Shown here: in pieces, positions 24,225 to 32,087 of the stretch | Numbering within the stretch: position 1 is the stretch's first letter | Layout: each line of letters opens with the position of its first letter | Source: Paenibacillus faecis | GTDB taxonomy: Bacteria > Bacillota > Bacilli > Paenibacillales > Paenibacillaceae | NCBI RefSeq assembly: GCF_008084145.1 | Contig: NZ_VSDO01000001.1 | Coordinates: 1,068,840 to 1,132,839 of the forward strand | DNA length: 64,000 nucleotides | Direction: 5' to 3' | Notes under the pieces: generated by a model | The model's database searches: none | Told to the model about the DNA's origin: nothing | Seen by the model: only the letters and a program-made list of their open reading frames with translations | Program-made: the position numbers and the translations under genes

Positions 24225-25361
24225 TTAATTCTGCATGATAAAGTCGCGTTCGATGCTGGAATTTTGATCGAATACGCGCAAAATTTCGTACTTCGTATTC
24301 CGTTGGGCCGGTGTCTTGCCGGCAGAGCGGATAATCGACAGAATCGATTCGATGTTCACCTTATGAGTCGCCCCTGCCGAGGAAACGACATTTTCCTCGA
24401 TCATCGTGCTGCCGAAATCGTTGCAGCCGTACTGTAGCGACAGCTTACCGACCTCGGGTCCCATCGTGACCCAGGAAGACTGCAGGTTCTTGATGTTATC
24501 CAGCACGATGCGGCTGATCGCCACCGTTTTCAAATAGGATTCCGGCGTTTGGCGCTCCGCCTTGAGATTCGTGTTGTCCGGCTGGAACGTCCAAGGGATG
24601 AAGGCCAGAAACCCTTCCGAAGGATAGCCGTTTTGGAGGCACTCATCCTGTGCTTCCCGGACGCGCAGCAAGTGGAGGGCGCGCTCTTCCATCGACTCGC
24701 CGAAACCGATGACCATCGTCGCCGTTGTGTTCATCCCGATTTTGTGAGCCGTCTGCATCACGTCCATCCAATCCCGCCAGGAGCCTTTCAGCCGGCTGAT
24801 TTTGCGGCGGGTGCGGTCGTCCAGTATCTCCGCTCCGCCTCCCGGCAGCGAATCCAGGCCGGCGGCATGGATTTCCCGCAGCACTTCTTCCAGCGAGAGC
24901 CCCTCCGAGACTTCCTTCATTTTCATGATTTCCGCCGGAGAGAAGGAGTGCATCGTAATGTCCGGGAACCGTTCCTTGATCGCTCGCAGCAGGTTCGTGT
25001 AATAACTGAACGGCAGATTCGGGTTCGTTCCGCCCTGCATCAAAATTTCCGTGCCGCCGACATCGATCGTTTCCTGGATTTTCTGGAAAATGACCTCATC
25101 CGGCAAGACATATCCTTCCTCCGAACCCGGGCGGCGATAAAACGCACAAAACCGGCAGTATACATCACAGACATTCGTATAGTTTACGTTCCGTCCGATG
25201 ACAAAGGTCGTAATGGGATCGGGGTGCTTACGCTCCATCAGAACATTTGCCGCATGGCCGATTTTCTCGACTTCCTCCGACTCGAATAATGCGATCGTAT
25301 CTTCAAGATCCAGACGCTCGCCACGTAACGCCTTGTCTAATATAGGGTTGATTGCAGTCAT
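24225..25361 (-). CDS. mqnC: Cyclic dehypoxanthinyl futalosine synthase (radical SAM)
   Basis: Radical-SAM enzyme of the futalosine menaquinone pathway, cyclising dehypoxanthine futalosine. 378 aa with the CX3CX2C cluster motif CDVYCRFC (Cys-65, -69, -72). Other motifs are GGTEILMQGGTNP, LDSLPGGGAEILDDRTR, and VIGFGESMEERALHLLRVRE, all typical of MqnC/CofH-like proteins. The relation to CofH is close, but no F420 genes are nearby. The ATG at 25361 follows GGAGGCAGCGAA. No other mqn gene is in the window, so the pathway is inferred from this gene alone. Confidence 0.88.
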   Translation of the reverse strand: MTAINPILDKALRGERLDLEDTIALFESEEVEKIGHAANVLMERKHPDPITTFVIGRNVNYTNVCDVYCRFCAFYRRPGSEEGYVLPDEVIFQKIQETIDVGGTEILMQGGTNPNLPFSYYTNLLRAIKERFPDITMHSFSPAEIMKMKEVSEGLSLEEVLREIHAAGLDSLPGGGAEILDDRTRRKISRLKGSWRDWMDVMQTAHKIGMNTTATMVIGFGESMEERALHLLRVREAQDECLQNGYPSEGFLAFIPWTFQPDNTNLKAERQTPESYLKTVAISRIVLDNIKNLQSSWVTMGPEVGKLSLQYGCNDFGSTMIEENVVSSAGATHKVNIESILSIIRSAGKTPAQRNTKYEILRVFDQNSSIERDFIMQN

Positions 25362-25448
25362 TTCGCTGCCTCCTTGCGTCTCCTGAATATATAAGTCAAT
25401 AAAATGTCAAAACATTCAATATTCAAATCGTAACATATTCATCCGCAT

Positions 25449-25480
25449 AAAAACAGCACCCGATCCATTTCGGGTGCTGT
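25449..25480 (-). terminator. Terminator of the metA-metI-metC operon
   Basis: ACAGCACCCGA (25453-25463) pairs perfectly with TCGGGTGCTGT (25470-25480); five T follow on the minus strand. Confidence 0.88.
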
Positions 25481-25515
25481 TCGTGCTCGGTATTTAAATA
25501 CGGCGGCCTTGCCGT

Positions 25516-26685
25516 TTAAGCCTCCAAAGCCTGTTCCAAATCGGCGAGCAAATCGCCGATATCCTCCAGGCCTACGGAGAAGCGCAGCAGACCGTCGGTA
25601 ATCCCGCGTTCGAGCCGGACTTCCGGCGGCATGGACGCATGCGACATCATCGCCGGGTAGGATAGGATGCTTTCAACGGCACCGAGGCTGACCGCGACGA
25701 GGGGGAGCTTCACTCGGCTGAGCACCCGTTTGGCCCGGTCGCCGGAACCGACATCGAACGAAACGACGGCGCCGTAACCTTTGGACTGCTTTTCCTGGAC
25801 TTCACGGCCGGGATGCTCCGCGAGACCCGGATAATAAACGGCCGCGATGTCCTGGCGGCGGGCAAGCCAGTCCGCCAGCTTGCGGGCGCTGATTTCGCTG
25901 TGCGCCATTCTAGCCCCCAGCGTCTTCATCCCCCGCATAAGCAGCCAGGATTCCTGGGCTCCGAGTACGGTGCCGAGGCCGTTCTGTACGTATTTCAAAC
26001 GATCGGCCAACGCGTCGTCCCGGGCCACCGCAAGCCCGGCCAGCACGTCGCTGTGCCCGCCGAGAAATTTGGTCGCGCTGTGCAGCACGATGTCGACCCC
26101 CTGCTCGATCGGGCGTTGATAATACGGCGTCATAAACGTATTGTCCACGATGCTGATCAGATCGTGCTCCCGCGCCCATTCGGCGACCGCCCCGATATCG
26201 GTAATTTTCAGCGTCGGATTGGACGGCGTTTCCATATATACGGCCTTCGTATTGGGCTGGAGTGCGGCCTTGACCGCTTCCAGGTCCGTCATATCGACGA
26301 AGGTCGTCTCGATGTTCATCCGGCTTAATATCTGCGTAAGCAGCCGGTATGTACCCCCGTAAACATCCTCCGTCACGATGAGGTGATCGCCGGCCGAAAA
26401 CAGCATGAAGGTCGATGAAATGGCGGCCATGCCGCTGGCGAAGGCGAAGCCGCGCACCCCGCCTTCCAGGACCGCGATATAATCTTCCAACGCCTGGCGG
26501 GTCGGATTGCCCGACCGGCTGTAATCATGCGTCGGAGGATTAAAAATATCGTGGTGATGGAAAGTCGAAGCTTGGTAAATTGGGACACTGGAGGCTCCGG
26601 TTGCCGGATCCACCTCGCTGCCAAAATGGATCAGCCGGGTGTCCAGTTTCGGAGATTGCCGTTCTTCCCGGTTCCGGTCGTTCAT
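25516..26685 (-). CDS. metC: Cystathionine beta-lyase (PLP, trans-sulfuration)
   Basis: Converts cystathionine to homocysteine. 389 aa Cys/Met-metabolism PLP enzyme: YSRSGNPTRQALEDYIAVLE, ASGMAAISS, DVYGGTYRLL, METPSNPTLKI and the PLP-lysine motif SATKFLGGHSDVLAG. The C-terminal GAVESILSYPAMMSHASMP is well conserved. The ATG at 26685 overlaps the metI stop by four bases. The order metA-metI-metC and the S-box upstream support roles in methionine synthesis; substrate preference between the two paralogues follows Bacillus MetI/MetC by analogy. Confidence 0.9.
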   Translation of the reverse strand: MNDRNREERQSPKLDTRLIHFGSEVDPATGASSVPIYQASTFHHHDIFNPPTHDYSRSGNPTRQALEDYIAVLEGGVRGFAFASGMAAISSTFMLFSAGDHLIVTEDVYGGTYRLLTQILSRMNIETTFVDMTDLEAVKAALQPNTKAVYMETPSNPTLKITDIGAVAEWAREHDLISIVDNTFMTPYYQRPIEQGVDIVLHSATKFLGGHSDVLAGLAVARDDALADRLKYVQNGLGTVLGAQESWLLMRGMKTLGARMAHSEISARKLADWLARRQDIAAVYYPGLAEHPGREVQEKQSKGYGAVVSFDVGSGDRAKRVLSRVKLPLVAVSLGAVESILSYPAMMSHASMPPEVRLERGITDGLLRFSVGLEDIGDLLADLEQALEA

Positions 26686-27869
26686 TTCGCGCCCCCCTCT
26701 TCCACTTCGCGGCGGGCCGCTTCCAAGGCTCTGCCCAGATCTTCGATTAAGTCGGCGGGGTGCTCGATCCCGACCGAGAAGCGGAGCAGCCGGTCATCCA
26801 CCCCGACGGCATCGCGGATTTCGGCCGGAATATCCGCATGCGTCTGAACGGCCGGATAGGTCATGAGCGATTCCACGCCGCCCAAACTCTCGGCGAAAGC
26901 GATCAGTTCAAGGTTCCGCAGCACCGGTTCCACATAACGGGCATCCGTAACCTTAAAGGAAAAGATGCCCGTATTACCGCTGGACTGCCGTTTCTGGATG
27001 TCATGGCCCGGATGATCGGGCAAACCGGGATGAAATACCTCGGCGATTTGCGGATGCTTCAGCAAAAACTCGGCCATCGCCAGCGCGTTGCTTTCATGCC
27101 GCTCCATCCGCAGTGCCAATGTCTTCATGCCGCGCATAAGCTGGTAGGAGTCGGAGGGGCTCAGCACCGCCCCGATCGAATTATGCAAAAAGGCGACTTC
27201 CTGGGAGAGTTCCTCCCCTTTAGTCACGATCAGTCCGGCCAGCACGTCGTTATGGCCGCCCAAGTATTTCGTCGCACTGTGTACGACGATATCGGCACCC
27301 AGTTCCAGCGGACGTTGAAAATAAGGGGTCAGCAGTGTATTGTCCACCACCGTAAGCAGCCCATGGCGCTTGGCCCACAGCCCTACGGCTTCAAGATCGG
27401 TCACCATCATCAGCGGGTTGGTCGGCGTCTCGATGAAGACGGCTTTGGTGTTCGGTTTCCGCACGCTTTCCAAGGCGTCCAGATCGTTCGTATCGACATA
27501 GGAGGATGTGATTCCGAACCGGGAAAGAATCCGTTCAAGCAGCCGGTAAGTTCCGCCGTATAAGTCCAAGGAGACGATCAGATGATCCCCTTGCGAGAAC
27601 AGGCTGAAAACCGTCTGAAGCGCCGCCATGCCCGAACTGCAGGCGAAACCCGCATCTCCGCTTTCCAGGGCGGCCGCGGCCTCTTCCAACACGGTCCGCG
27701 TCGGACTTTTCGTCCGCGAATAGTCAAACCCGGTACTCTGCCCGAGCCGGGGATGGCGGAAAGCGGTCGCCTGATAGATGGGATAAGTAACCGCTCCGGT
27801 GACCGGTTCCTCGATCGATCCGATTTGAGCCAGCCTGCTGTCCAAATGCCATTTTTTATTTTTTGCCAC
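26682..27869 (-). CDS. metI: Cystathionine gamma-synthase / O-acetylhomoserine (thiol)-lyase
   Basis: PLP enzyme joining O-acetylhomoserine and cysteine (or sulfide). 395 aa, closely similar to the downstream paralogue: DYSRTKSPTRTVLEEAAAALE, FACSSGMAALQTVFSLFSQG, DLYGGTYRLLERIL, IETPTNPLMMVTD and SATKYLGGHNDVLAG around the PLP lysine. The GTG at 27869 is chosen: GTGGAGGGG lies before it and would itself encode the residues of a longer reading from 27884. It lies 19 bases downstream of metA and overlaps metC by four bases. Confidence 0.9.
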   Translation of the reverse strand: MAKNKKWHLDSRLAQIGSIEEPVTGAVTYPIYQATAFRHPRLGQSTGFDYSRTKSPTRTVLEEAAAALESGDAGFACSSGMAALQTVFSLFSQGDHLIVSLDLYGGTYRLLERILSRFGITSSYVDTNDLDALESVRKPNTKAVFIETPTNPLMMVTDLEAVGLWAKRHGLLTVVDNTLLTPYFQRPLELGADIVVHSATKYLGGHNDVLAGLIVTKGEELSQEVAFLHNSIGAVLSPSDSYQLMRGMKTLALRMERHESNALAMAEFLLKHPQIAEVFHPGLPDHPGHDIQKRQSSGNTGIFSFKVTDARYVEPVLRNLELIAFAESLGGVESLMTYPAVQTHADIPAEIRDAVGVDDRLLRFSVGIEHPADLIEDLGRALEAARREVEEGGAK

Positions 27870-27887
27870 TGCGTACCCCTCCACTAA

Positions 27888-28823
27888 TCAAATATGGTAT
27901 ATAAGTTCGGCCATTTCATCGATATCATACGGTGTTTCCTGATACACATAGTAGTTCAGCCAGTTGGAGAATAATAAGTTGGCATGCGCTCTCCAAGTCG
28001 AACGCGGGGGCTTGGAGGGATCGTTGTTCGGATAATAGTTCACCGGAAGCTCGATTTCCAGCCCTTTGGCGACGTCACGATCATATTCCCACTTCAGGGA
28101 ACCCGCATCATACTCCGAGTGTCCGGTCACAAAAATTTGCTTCCCGTCCCGTGAAGCGACGAGGTAGATACCGGCTTCCTCCGATTCGGCCAAAATCTCG
28201 AGCTCCGGGGACCGCTCGATATCCTCCCGGGATACGTCCGTATGACGGGAATGCGGAACCTGGAACACTTCGTCGAAGCCCCGCATTAATTTTACGCGGG
28301 GGTTGTTGACGGTATGGGAGAAGATGCCGAAGCATTTTTTCTCGAGCGGGACTTTGCGGACCCCGTAGTGGTAGTATAAACCGGCCTGGGAAGCCCAACA
28401 GATGTGCATGGTCGAAGTGACATGCGTTTTGCTCCATTCGAAGATCTCTTTCAGTTCCTCCCAATAGTTGACTTCTTCAAAAGCCAGTTGCTCGACCGGC
28501 GCGCCCGTCACGATCATGCCGTCAAACCGCCGGCTCTTGATCTCGTCGAAGGTTTTGTAGAACATCTCCAAATGCTCCGCCGACGTATTCTTCGAAATAT
28601 GGGAACGGGGGTGGAGCAATACGATCTCCACCTGGAGCGGCGTGTTGCCGAGCAAACGCAAAATTTGCGATTCCGTCGTTTCTTTCGTCGGCATCAGGTT
28701 CAGAATGGCGATTCTGAGGGGCCGAATGTCCTGCTGGTAGGCCCGGCTCTCATCCATTACAAAAATATTCTCGTTCGCAAGCACTTCCTTGGCCGGCAGA
28801 TGATCCGGTACTTTAATCGGCAT
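27888..28823 (-). CDS. metA: Homoserine O-acetyltransferase, MetA type
   Basis: Activates homoserine for methionine synthesis. 311 aa with the acyl-enzyme Cys-142 ([13 protein letters not shown]), [16 protein letters not shown], the substrate motif [12 protein letters not shown], and [16 protein letters not shown]. Position 111 is Glu ([12 protein letters not shown], 108-119); in characterised MetA proteins Glu-111 specifies acetyl-CoA and Gly-111 succinyl-CoA, so an acetyltransferase is predicted. The ATG at 28823 follows AAAAGGAGTTGGAATGTA; the frame is open further upstream through the riboswitch, which is not coding. First gene of the SAM-riboswitch operon. Confidence 0.94.
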   Translation of the reverse strand: MPIKVPDHLPAKEVLANENIFVMDESRAYQQDIRPLRIAILNLMPTKETTESQILRLLGNTPLQVEIVLLHPRSHISKNTSAEHLEMFYKTFDEIKSRRFDGMIVTGAPVEQLAFEEVNYWEELKEIFEWSKTHVTSTMHICWASQAGLYYHYGVRKVPLEKKCFGIFSHTVNNPRVKLMRGFDEVFQVPHSRHTDVSREDIERSPELEILAESEEAGIYLVASRDGKQIFVTGHSEYDAGSLKWEYDRDVAKGLEIELPVNYYPNNDPSKPPRSTWRAHANLLFSNWLNYYVYQETPYDIDEMAELIYHI

Positions 28824-28890
28824 TACATTCCAACTCCTTTTTTTTGGGGATTTTACTGGGTTACCTCGTGAAAGCGGGCAATAACAAGAA

Positions 28891-28917
28891 AAAGACCTCA
28901 CTCCAAAGAGAAAGGTC
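28891..28917 (-). terminator. Expression-platform terminator of the S-box
   Basis: On the minus strand GACCT and AGGTC pair, with an inner CTC/GAG, followed by TTTTTCTT. Formation of this helix when SAM is bound should stop transcription before metA. Confidence 0.75.
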
Positions 28918-28942
28918 ATCATTTATTCCTGAATGCGCCTCT

Positions 28943-29066
28943 CTCATCTCTCAGAAACCTAAGAGCATCACATCATGCTCCCAAGCTCTGCAAGAATTAG
29001 CACCGTGCGACGTATCGCCGGTTGCCGGGTATCATCGGGCCAGTCCCTCCACCTACTCTTGATAAG
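28943..29066 (-). promoter_or_regulatory. SAM-I (S-box) riboswitch
   Basis: The minus strand carries the hallmark core: CTTATCAAGAGTAGGTGGAG at the 5' side, then GGACTGGCCCGATGATACCC and GGCAACC. The 3' side has GATGAG, which pairs with CTTATC to close P1. The consensus usually has GATGAAACCC; here it is GATGATACCC, a single-base variation. Controls metA-metI-metC by transcription termination when SAM is high. Confidence 0.95.
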
Positions 29067-29181
29067 AAAATCGTCTAAATATTCTGTTGTTAAAATTCTA
29101 ATTGAATCAGGTTGATTTCATTATACATGAATTCTCTTTTTTAACAAGGCGTACGCCATTTTTTATCCACAACTTTTTGGC

Positions 29182-29211
29182 TTGAAACATTTCAACCCCC
29201 GGCGTTATACT
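29182..29211 (+). promoter_or_regulatory. Promoter of the corA leader transcript
   Basis: TTGAAA (29182-29187), an 18-base spacer and TATACT (29206-29211). The start near 29218 would give a leader of about 265 bases before corA, enough for the small ORF and RNA structure listed next. Confidence 0.55.
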
Positions 29212-29267
29212 AGACAAGTGCTAAAAAGGCAACCCATAAACTCATGATAAAGAGGTGAATCCGAGAA

Positions 29268-29384
29268 ATGGAAGGCGACCCGAGTCCGCAGCGCATGGAC
29301 CTGAAGAAACAACCGCATAGGAAACCGATCAGCAGGCGCCACGTGGAGGGTAACGGGCACTTTCTTTTCCCGGTGTTTTCATAA
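29268..29384 (+). CDS. 38-codon leader ORF upstream of corA
   Basis: Reads MEGDPSPQRMDLKKQPHR, then KPISRRHVEGNGHFLFPVFS and TAA. It has a good ribosome site, AAAGAGGTGA at 29249-29258, 9 bases before ATG, within the corA transcript. The peptide is basic and has five prolines, four of them in the first half. Proline-containing leader peptides (CorL, MgtL) control Mg transporter genes in enterobacteria; the same logic here is inference. I recognise no homologue. Confidence 0.45.
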   Translation: MEGDPSPQRMDLKKQPHRKPISRRHVEGNGHFLFPVFS

Positions 29385-29426
29385 AACGCCTTTTTCGGCG
29401 TTCGCCGTGCTGATCCTTTCCTGTGC
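29315..29426 (+). ncRNA. Long-range structured RNA in the corA leader
   Basis: Left strand 29315-29338 pairs with right strand 29403-29426: GCAT/GTGC (one G-U), AGGAAA/TTTCCT, GATCAGCA/TGCTGATC and GGCG/CGCC. Only a 2x1 internal loop and one bulge interrupt about 22 pairs. Inside the helix an additional AACGCC/GGCGTT hairpin (29385-29402) abuts the right strand. The left strand overlaps the 3' half of the leader ORF, so translation would disrupt the helix. It does not match the M-box (ykoK) core sequence. Confidence 0.55.
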
Positions 29427-29482
29427 TCAAACCAAAAATGAGCATATCCCGGCTGCCTAGGCCGGAAAAGGGAGTGATTGGT

Positions 29483-30418
29483 ATGAAAATCCGTCATGTG
29501 GTGGCCGGTGTATTTAAGCCGGTCGAAGACGTGGAACTCACGACAACCCCGCCTGAGGAAGGCTTCTACTGGATTGACGCGGACGTTGATGACCTGGCGC
29601 TGCTTCAACCGCTGTTCTCGCTGCATGATCTTGCCGTTGAGGACTGCCTCACCGAGGAGGAGCAGCGTCCGAAAATCGAAACCTACGACAACCATTACTT
29701 TATTGTAGTTAACAGCATCCGTTATGATGATGAGGAAATTTTTCTGCGGGCGCTAAACATCTTCTTGGGAAGACACTACATCATCACCGTGACGAAGCAG
29801 AAAATTAACGAACTGCGGGCCGTCAAGCCGATTCTCTGGGAACAGGAAGTCAGCGAACCCGACCGCTTTCTTTATTTTCTCATCGACCTCGTGGTCGACA
29901 ACTACTTCATTGTCGGTGACCGCATCGAAGTCAAAATCGAAAAGCTGGAAGAAGATATATTGATGCACACCAAACGCTCGCACCTGAACGAGATCATCGG
30001 TCTGCGAAGCGAAATTTTGTGGTTGAAGAAAGTGCTTGGCCCTCAAAAGGAAGTTATCAATATTTTAAATAAAAAAGACTTGCGACTGATCGACGATCAA
30101 CTGCAAAAGTATTTCAGCGATATTTATGAAAATGCCGTTAAAATCTCCGAAAACTTCGACACCTTTCGGGAATTGATCGGTAACTTGCGAGAAGCTTATC
30201 AGGCGGCGATCGCCAACCGGGCCAATGAAATCATGCGCGTATTCACCGCGATCACCACGATTTTCATTCCGTTGACCCTGATTACAGGGATATACGGGAT
30301 GAATTTTGAACACATGCCCGAAATCCATTGGAAATACGGATATTATGTCGTCCTGGGCGTCATGATCGTCCTCGGCGCAGGCATGTTCTATCTGTTCCGC
30401 AAGCGGGACTGGATTTAG
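29483..30418 (+). CDS. corA: CorA-family magnesium/cobalt transporter
   Basis: 311 aa. A large cytoplasmic N-terminal domain (beta strands then long helices, e.g. IEVKIEKLEEDILM) is followed by two C-terminal membrane helices (FTAITTIFIPLTLITGIYGM and YVVLGVMIVLGAGMFYLF). The signature selectivity motif YGMNF sits at the end of the first helix. The ATG at 29483 with AAGGGAGTGATT ahead is chosen over the ATG at 29423. Pentameric Mg2+ channel of the cytoplasmic membrane. It lies behind an unusual leader (above). Confidence 0.95.
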   Translation: MKIRHVVAGVFKPVEDVELTTTPPEEGFYWIDADVDDLALLQPLFSLHDLAVEDCLTEEEQRPKIETYDNHYFIVVNSIRYDDEEIFLRALNIFLGRHYIITVTKQKINELRAVKPILWEQEVSEPDRFLYFLIDLVVDNYFIVGDRIEVKIEKLEEDILMHTKRSHLNEIIGLRSEILWLKKVLGPQKEVINILNKKDLRLIDDQLQKYFSDIYENAVKISENFDTFRELIGNLREAYQAAIANRANEIMRVFTAITTIFIPLTLITGIYGMNFEHMPEIHWKYGYYVVLGVMIVLGAGMFYLFRKRDWI

Positions 30419-30440
30419 TACATTACATGCGGCTTTAAAG

Positions 30441-30506
30441 AAAACACAGCGCCTTTTCTCCGCCTACGCCTTCCCTTGAGGTTGAACGGAGAAAACGCGC
30501 TGTTTT
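30441..30506. terminator. Bidirectional terminator between corA and the HRDC gene
   Basis: ACAGCGCCTTTTCTCCG pairs with CGGAGAAAACGCGCTGT (17 bp, one mismatch). TTTTGTTT follows on the plus strand and TTTTCTTT on the minus strand, so it can serve both converging genes. Confidence 0.85.
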
Positions 30507-30519
30507 GTTTATTTAGGAG

Positions 30520-31530
30520 TTATCCGGCTTTCTGCGCCTGATCCTTATGCCGACGATAGGAAAGGCGGAGCAGGCGGATTCGTTCATAAAGCCGATCCAG
30601 ATTGGCCGTCTCTATCGTCTCCTGATCGTAAGCCCGCTGCAGCACGGGTTTGAGGAAGGCGTCCCCGAGTTCCTCAAAGGCCTGCCAGATGGAGCTTTTC
30701 TCCTCCGCCGGCATGTCCTGCAACTCCAACTGAACGAGCGCCTCGGTCGTGTACCCGTCCTTCTCGAATTGCTCGAGCAGTTCGACGGCATCCCTCCGTT
30801 CGAGACCTGTCCGTTCGCAGATTCCTTCCAAATTGCCGCCTTGGGCCATCGCTTCCAGCGCTTGACGGCGCAGGCTGAATTTCTCCATCTCCATGCGGAA
30901 TTTAGCTTCCTTCTGCCTATACATCCAGGAACGAAAGGTATCGTCGTCGATGTCCCGTTCCACCCAATCGAGCGGAAACTCGCCCGGCCGTTCTCCAGCC
31001 TGCGCCGCGGTTAACGCAAGCAATTCGGTCCCGTATTCGGCCGCCTTGTTCTCTCCGACTCCAGGCAGCTGCAGTAATTCGTCCACCGTATGCGGCCGAA
31101 ATACGCTGATCAGGCGAAGCAGCCGGTTGCTGGCGATAAGATAGGGGGCCTTGCGTTCGGCGGAAGCTTTCTTCCGCCGCCAACCGCACAGCTCATTGTA
31201 CAGCGTTTCGTTCTCGTGAAGTTCGCTGTAACAAATCAGCCGCTGCGCGGCCATGCCCCTTCCGTGAAACTCCTCCCTCTCATCCCATATCCCTTCGATC
31301 ACCGGACGGTAGCCTTCGCCGAGCTTGATGACCAGCCTATGCCGATAAATATGGAGCATTTCAGACCATGAACCGCCTTCGTACCAAATTGTCTCGCTTT
31401 CCTCCTCTCCCGTCGATTCGTTCCACCCCATCCTCCAAACCCCGTCCTCTTCGCCGATCCATACCTGGGCATCGCCGGCGGTGGCCCCGCCATCCTTCTT
31501 CTCCAGGCTGTTCAGAAAAACAATCCGCAT
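30520..31530 (-). CDS. HRDC-domain protein of unknown function
   Basis: 336 aa. N-terminal region of about 110 residues without a recognised domain. An HRDC helical domain follows at about 120-200 (KAPYLIASNRLLRLISVFRP, then HTVDELLQLPGVGENKAAEYG), as in RecQ and RNase D. The C-terminal part is helical with an HTH-like LEGICERTGLERRDAVELL. No helicase or nuclease motifs are present, so it may be a nucleic-acid-binding adaptor. The ATG at 31530 follows GAAGGAGG. A promoter and then an intrinsic terminator lie upstream, implying conditional read-through. Confidence 0.75.
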   Translation of the reverse strand: MRIVFLNSLEKKDGGATAGDAQVWIGEEDGVWRMGWNESTGEEESETIWYEGGSWSEMLHIYRHRLVIKLGEGYRPVIEGIWDEREEFHGRGMAAQRLICYSELHENETLYNELCGWRRKKASAERKAPYLIASNRLLRLISVFRPHTVDELLQLPGVGENKAAEYGTELLALTAAQAGERPGEFPLDWVERDIDDDTFRSWMYRQKEAKFRMEMEKFSLRRQALEAMAQGGNLEGICERTGLERRDAVELLEQFEKDGYTTEALVQLELQDMPAEEKSSIWQAFEELGDAFLKPVLQRAYDQETIETANLDRLYERIRLLRLSYRRHKDQAQKAG

Positions 31531-31583
31531 CCCTTCTACCTCCTTCGACTGTCAGCAACGACAGGCGTTTCAATCCAAAAACG

Positions 31584-31624
31584 CAAAAAAAGCACCTCTC
31601 CCGAATGATTCAAGAGAGGTGCTT
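31584..31624 (-). terminator. Intrinsic terminator in the leader of the HRDC gene
   Basis: AAGCACCTCTC (31590-31600) pairs perfectly with GAGAGGTGCTT (31614-31624); seven T follow on the minus strand. It is upstream of the HRDC start and only about 20 bases after the promoter, so no gene precedes it. Confidence 0.8.
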
Positions 31625-31650
31625 CCTCTAGTCGTATACTGTTGTTACTA

Positions 31651-31678
31651 ATAGTACCATTTTTTCGGAGATTGTCAA
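31651..31678 (-). promoter_or_regulatory. Strong SigA-like promoter before the leader terminator
   Basis: On the minus strand perfect TTGACA (31678-31673), a 16-base spacer and TACTAT (31656-31651). The predicted start near 31644 leads to a transcript of only about 55-60 bases if the downstream terminator works. Confidence 0.65.
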
Positions 31679-31766
31679 TCCGGATTATTTTCGTTGCCAT
31701 TTCCACGGGCGACCGAATATCCGCTATAATGACAGGAGACAACTCGTTTTATAGGAGGCACAGCTT

Positions 31767-32069
31767 ATGACCGCATCAAATCAGGATTTGGACTTTTTAT
31801 CCGACAGCACGGAGAGCACATCCACCCGTTTTGTCACTTTTATCGGAAACTCCCTCAAACGTTTTGACCTGGCTGTCACCACGACAAACCGTTTTTACGG
31901 CAAGAAACTTGTGACCGATCTCCAGAACGGAAAAACCGCGATCTTGGGCACCGACGACCTTGAGGAAGAAGGTTACCTGGAGCATGTATTCGCCCTGAAT
32001 GAGGAAGAGGGCGGCGAACTGCGGAGCTTTTTGTACCAGGTTGTCGGAGATGCCTATTTTACGGATTAA
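31767..32069 (+). CDS. DUF3055-like cytosolic protein
   Basis: 100 aa, acidic, no membrane segment. The block STRFVTFIGNSLKRFDLAVT plus TNRFYGKKLVTDLQNGKTAI, GTDDLEEEGYLEHVFALNEE and ELRSFLYQVV matches my recollection of the small DUF3055 family of Bacillales. The ATG at 31767 has ATAGGAGG ahead. No function is known. Single gene, convergent with modB. Confidence 0.7.
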   Translation: MTASNQDLDFLSDSTESTSTRFVTFIGNSLKRFDLAVTTTNRFYGKKLVTDLQNGKTAILGTDDLEEEGYLEHVFALNEEEGGELRSFLYQVVGDAYFTD

Positions 32070-32087
32070 CAGTCTTTTCTTATCCGC

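Noticed and set aside
29210..29480. M-box (ykoK) riboswitch before corA
   Set aside because: GAGGTGAATCC superficially resembles its start, but the remaining conserved core segments are absent.
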